Source: Bacteroidota bacterium
GTDB taxonomy: Bacteria; Bacteroidota; Ignavibacteria; Ignavibacteriales; Melioribacteraceae
NCBI GenBank assembly: GCA_023381535.1
Contig: JAMCSN010000289.1
Coordinates: forward strand, 1 to 7,779
Direction: 5' to 3'
Length of the DNA stretch: 7,779 nt
The translations under genes were made by a program, and so were the position numbers. Each line of letters starts with the position of its first letter. The stretch's first letter is position 1. The notes beneath the pieces were generated by a model. It was not told where the DNA came from. It saw nothing but the letters and a program-made list of their open reading frames with translations, and ran no database searches. Shown piece after piece: positions 6,652 through 7,779 of the stretch.

Positions 6652-6755
6652 CTTAATTCTCCATTCGTAATTCTCAATTCTAAATTAAATAAAAAATGTC
6701 TTTTACTTGGATAATTTTTAATTTGCACAAGCATCAAACAACTTCAGAGAAAACT
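6652..6755. promoter_or_regulatory. Divergent intergenic region, AT-rich, with candidate promoter for the SpmA-like gene
   Basis: These 104 bases must carry the start signals of both flanking genes. AATTCT occurs three times (6655, 6669, 6676). TAATTTGCA (6719-6727) closely matches the TAAATTGCA found at 4356-4364 upstream of the propeller gene and resembles a Bacteroidetes-type -7 element. No good -35 or -33 partner is evident. GAGA just before ATG 6756 may be a weak ribosome binding site. Assignment of promoters is tentative. Confidence 0.3.
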
Positions 6756-7779
6756 ATGCTCAACTACATCTGGCTTGGTTTGCTTGTACTTGGAATAGCC
6801 ACAGCTCTCACGCTCGATATCAGCAATGAATCGAGCAACAAATTCCGTAACGGCGAATCGATGGAAGTTTCCGTTATGTTCGATTCTTCATTTGCCAATA
6901 GCGCCAAACAGTTTGATGCTACGCTCACAATTCCTCAATCGGCATTCGCAAAATTTTACAATGTGGTTCTGACTAAAGACGTAAGCCAGAAGATCAAACT
7001 TTCTTACAATGAAAAAGAAAAAAAATATTCGGTTTATTTTTTAACCGACGACAGTTCTCCCGCAATATGGCAGGAGATGGCAAAGGTTTCCGGCAAAGAA
7101 AATGATTTGAGCGGAGCCCTTACGCTAAAAAATAAATCCGGCGCGAATTCGTACGCTGCAGTTTTATCGCTCGAAAAAATTTCATTCTCCAAGATGAAGG
7201 AGGTAACGAACTCGGCGATCGATTATGCGGGAAAGGCAGTTAACATAGCCATCGGACTAATTGGAATTATGGCGTTGTGGCTCGGCATAATGAAAATTGC
7301 CGAACAAGCCGGTTTGGTTGCAGCAATGGGTAGATCGGTAAAACCGATTACAAAATTTCTATTTCCCGATGTCCCGCAAGATCATCCCGCAATCGGTTCG
7401 ATGATAATGAATATTTCCGCCAACATGCTTGGACTCGGAAATGCTGCAACTCCGTTCGGTCTGAAAGCGATGGAAGAATTAGACAGCATCAATCCGGAAA
7501 AGGGGACTGCGTCGAATGCAATGGTAACTTTTCTCGCAATCAATACCGCCGGCTTAACTTTGATTCCGGCAACTGCAATTGCTGTCAGAGCCGCAGCGGG
7601 CAGCAGCGACCCGGCAATAATTATCGGAACTTCTTTTTTCGGTGCCTCGTGTGCAACTTTTATCGGAATTCTAGCGGCAAAAACTTTGGAGAAATTTTAT
7701 ACAAATGGCGGCGATAGACAAAAAGGGTTTGCAAATTTTTTCAACTTCATAAAATCCGGCTGGAAATTTTTCATCACAC
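6756..7779 (+). CDS. SpmA-like nucleoside-recognition (Gate domain) membrane protein with large N-terminal insert (3' truncated)
   Basis: The frame runs off the window after 341 residues with no stop. Residues 1-20 (MLNYIWLGLLVLG...) are the usual first membrane helix of SpmA proteins. Residues about 150-315 match the SpmA core: the helix VNIAIGLIGIMALWLGIMKIAEQAG (162-186), the signature N-M-L-G-L-G-N-A-A-T-P-F-G (223-235), and two further helices (about 256-280 and 286-310). SpmA and SpmB are needed for spore core dehydration in Bacillus, but homologues are widespread in non-sporeformers, often as SpmA-SpmB fusions of unknown transport role. The frame continues past the SpmA end into GWKFF, so a fusion to SpmB is plausible but unseen. 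Between helix 1 and the core lies an extra polar, beta-rich stretch of about 125 residues (21-145), probably extracytoplasmic. ATG 6756 is preferred over in-frame ATG 6696 because family members begin with MLNYIW and the added 20 residues are not membrane-like. Confidence 0.82.
   Translation, partial: MLNYIWLGLLVLGIATALTLDISNESSNKFRNGESMEVSVMFDSSFANSAKQFDATLTIPQSAFAKFYNVVLTKDVSQKIKLSYNEKEKKYSVYFLTDDSSPAIWQEMAKVSGKENDLSGALTLKNKSGANSYAAVLSLEKISFSKMKEVTNSAIDYAGKAVNIAIGLIGIMALWLGIMKIAEQAGLVAAMGRSVKPITKFLFPDVPQDHPAIGSMIMNISANMLGLGNAATPFGLKAMEELDSINPEKGTASNAMVTFLAINTAGLTLIPATAIAVRAAAGSSDPAIIIGTSFFGASCATFIGILAAKTLEKFYTNGGDRQKGFANFFNFIKSGWKFFIT

Noticed and set aside
6655..6681. Three AATTCT copies upstream of the omega-amidase and SpmA-like genes
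   Set aside because: The units are short, unevenly spaced and AT-rich; they are not convincing as a regulatory array or tandem repeat.
6696..6755. Alternative ATG 20 codons upstream of the SpmA-like start, in the same frame
   Set aside because: The added residues are not membrane-like, the stretch covers the likely promoter, and family members start with MLNYIW.

Overview
The window looks like chromosome from a Gram-negative, LPS-bearing bacterium of the Bacteroidetes/Chlorobi superphylum, most probably an Ignavibacteria-like lineage. The main clues are an LptD-type outer-membrane protein, an SPII lipoprotein, and a secreted beta-propeller ending in the NYPNPFNPST linker. That linker is typical of type IX secretion (T9SS) sorting domains in Ignavibacteria and relatives. 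The organism assignment is inference from protein style only.

Layout. Positions 1-4312 form a co-directional (+) run of four tightly packed genes: the 3' end of a probable Gfo/Idh/MocA-type oxidoreductase, an LEA14-like lipoprotein starting on TTG inside it, a ROK-family sugar kinase (probable glucokinase), and lptD. Gaps are -19, 10 and 36 bases, so this is a likely operon, with lptD possibly having extra input of its own. A 155-base gap (4313-4467) with a weak promoter candidate and a strong ribosome binding site precedes a secreted seven-bladed propeller protein (4468-5676). Its C-terminal T9SS sorting domain is knocked out of frame by a short palindrome, and the displaced remainder of that domain lies in the +1 frame up to 5836. 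A second, different GTAG-headed hairpin follows at 5849-5875. A convergent (-) omega-amidase (YafV/Nit2-like nitrilase) occupies 5890-6651. It is transcribed divergently from a partial SpmA-like nucleoside-recognition membrane protein (6756 to the window end) that carries an unusual extracytoplasmic insert.

How the genes fit together. lptD and the LEA lipoprotein are envelope genes. The kinase and the omega-amidase are small-molecule housekeeping enzymes (hexose phosphorylation and 2-oxoacid amide repair). I see no defence system, CRISPR array, RNA gene or transposase. The most noteworthy signal is a pair of short palindromes, both beginning GTAG as in REP elements mobilised by REP-associated tyrosine transposases. 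One disrupts the propeller gene's secretion signal; the other lies just past its original stop codon.
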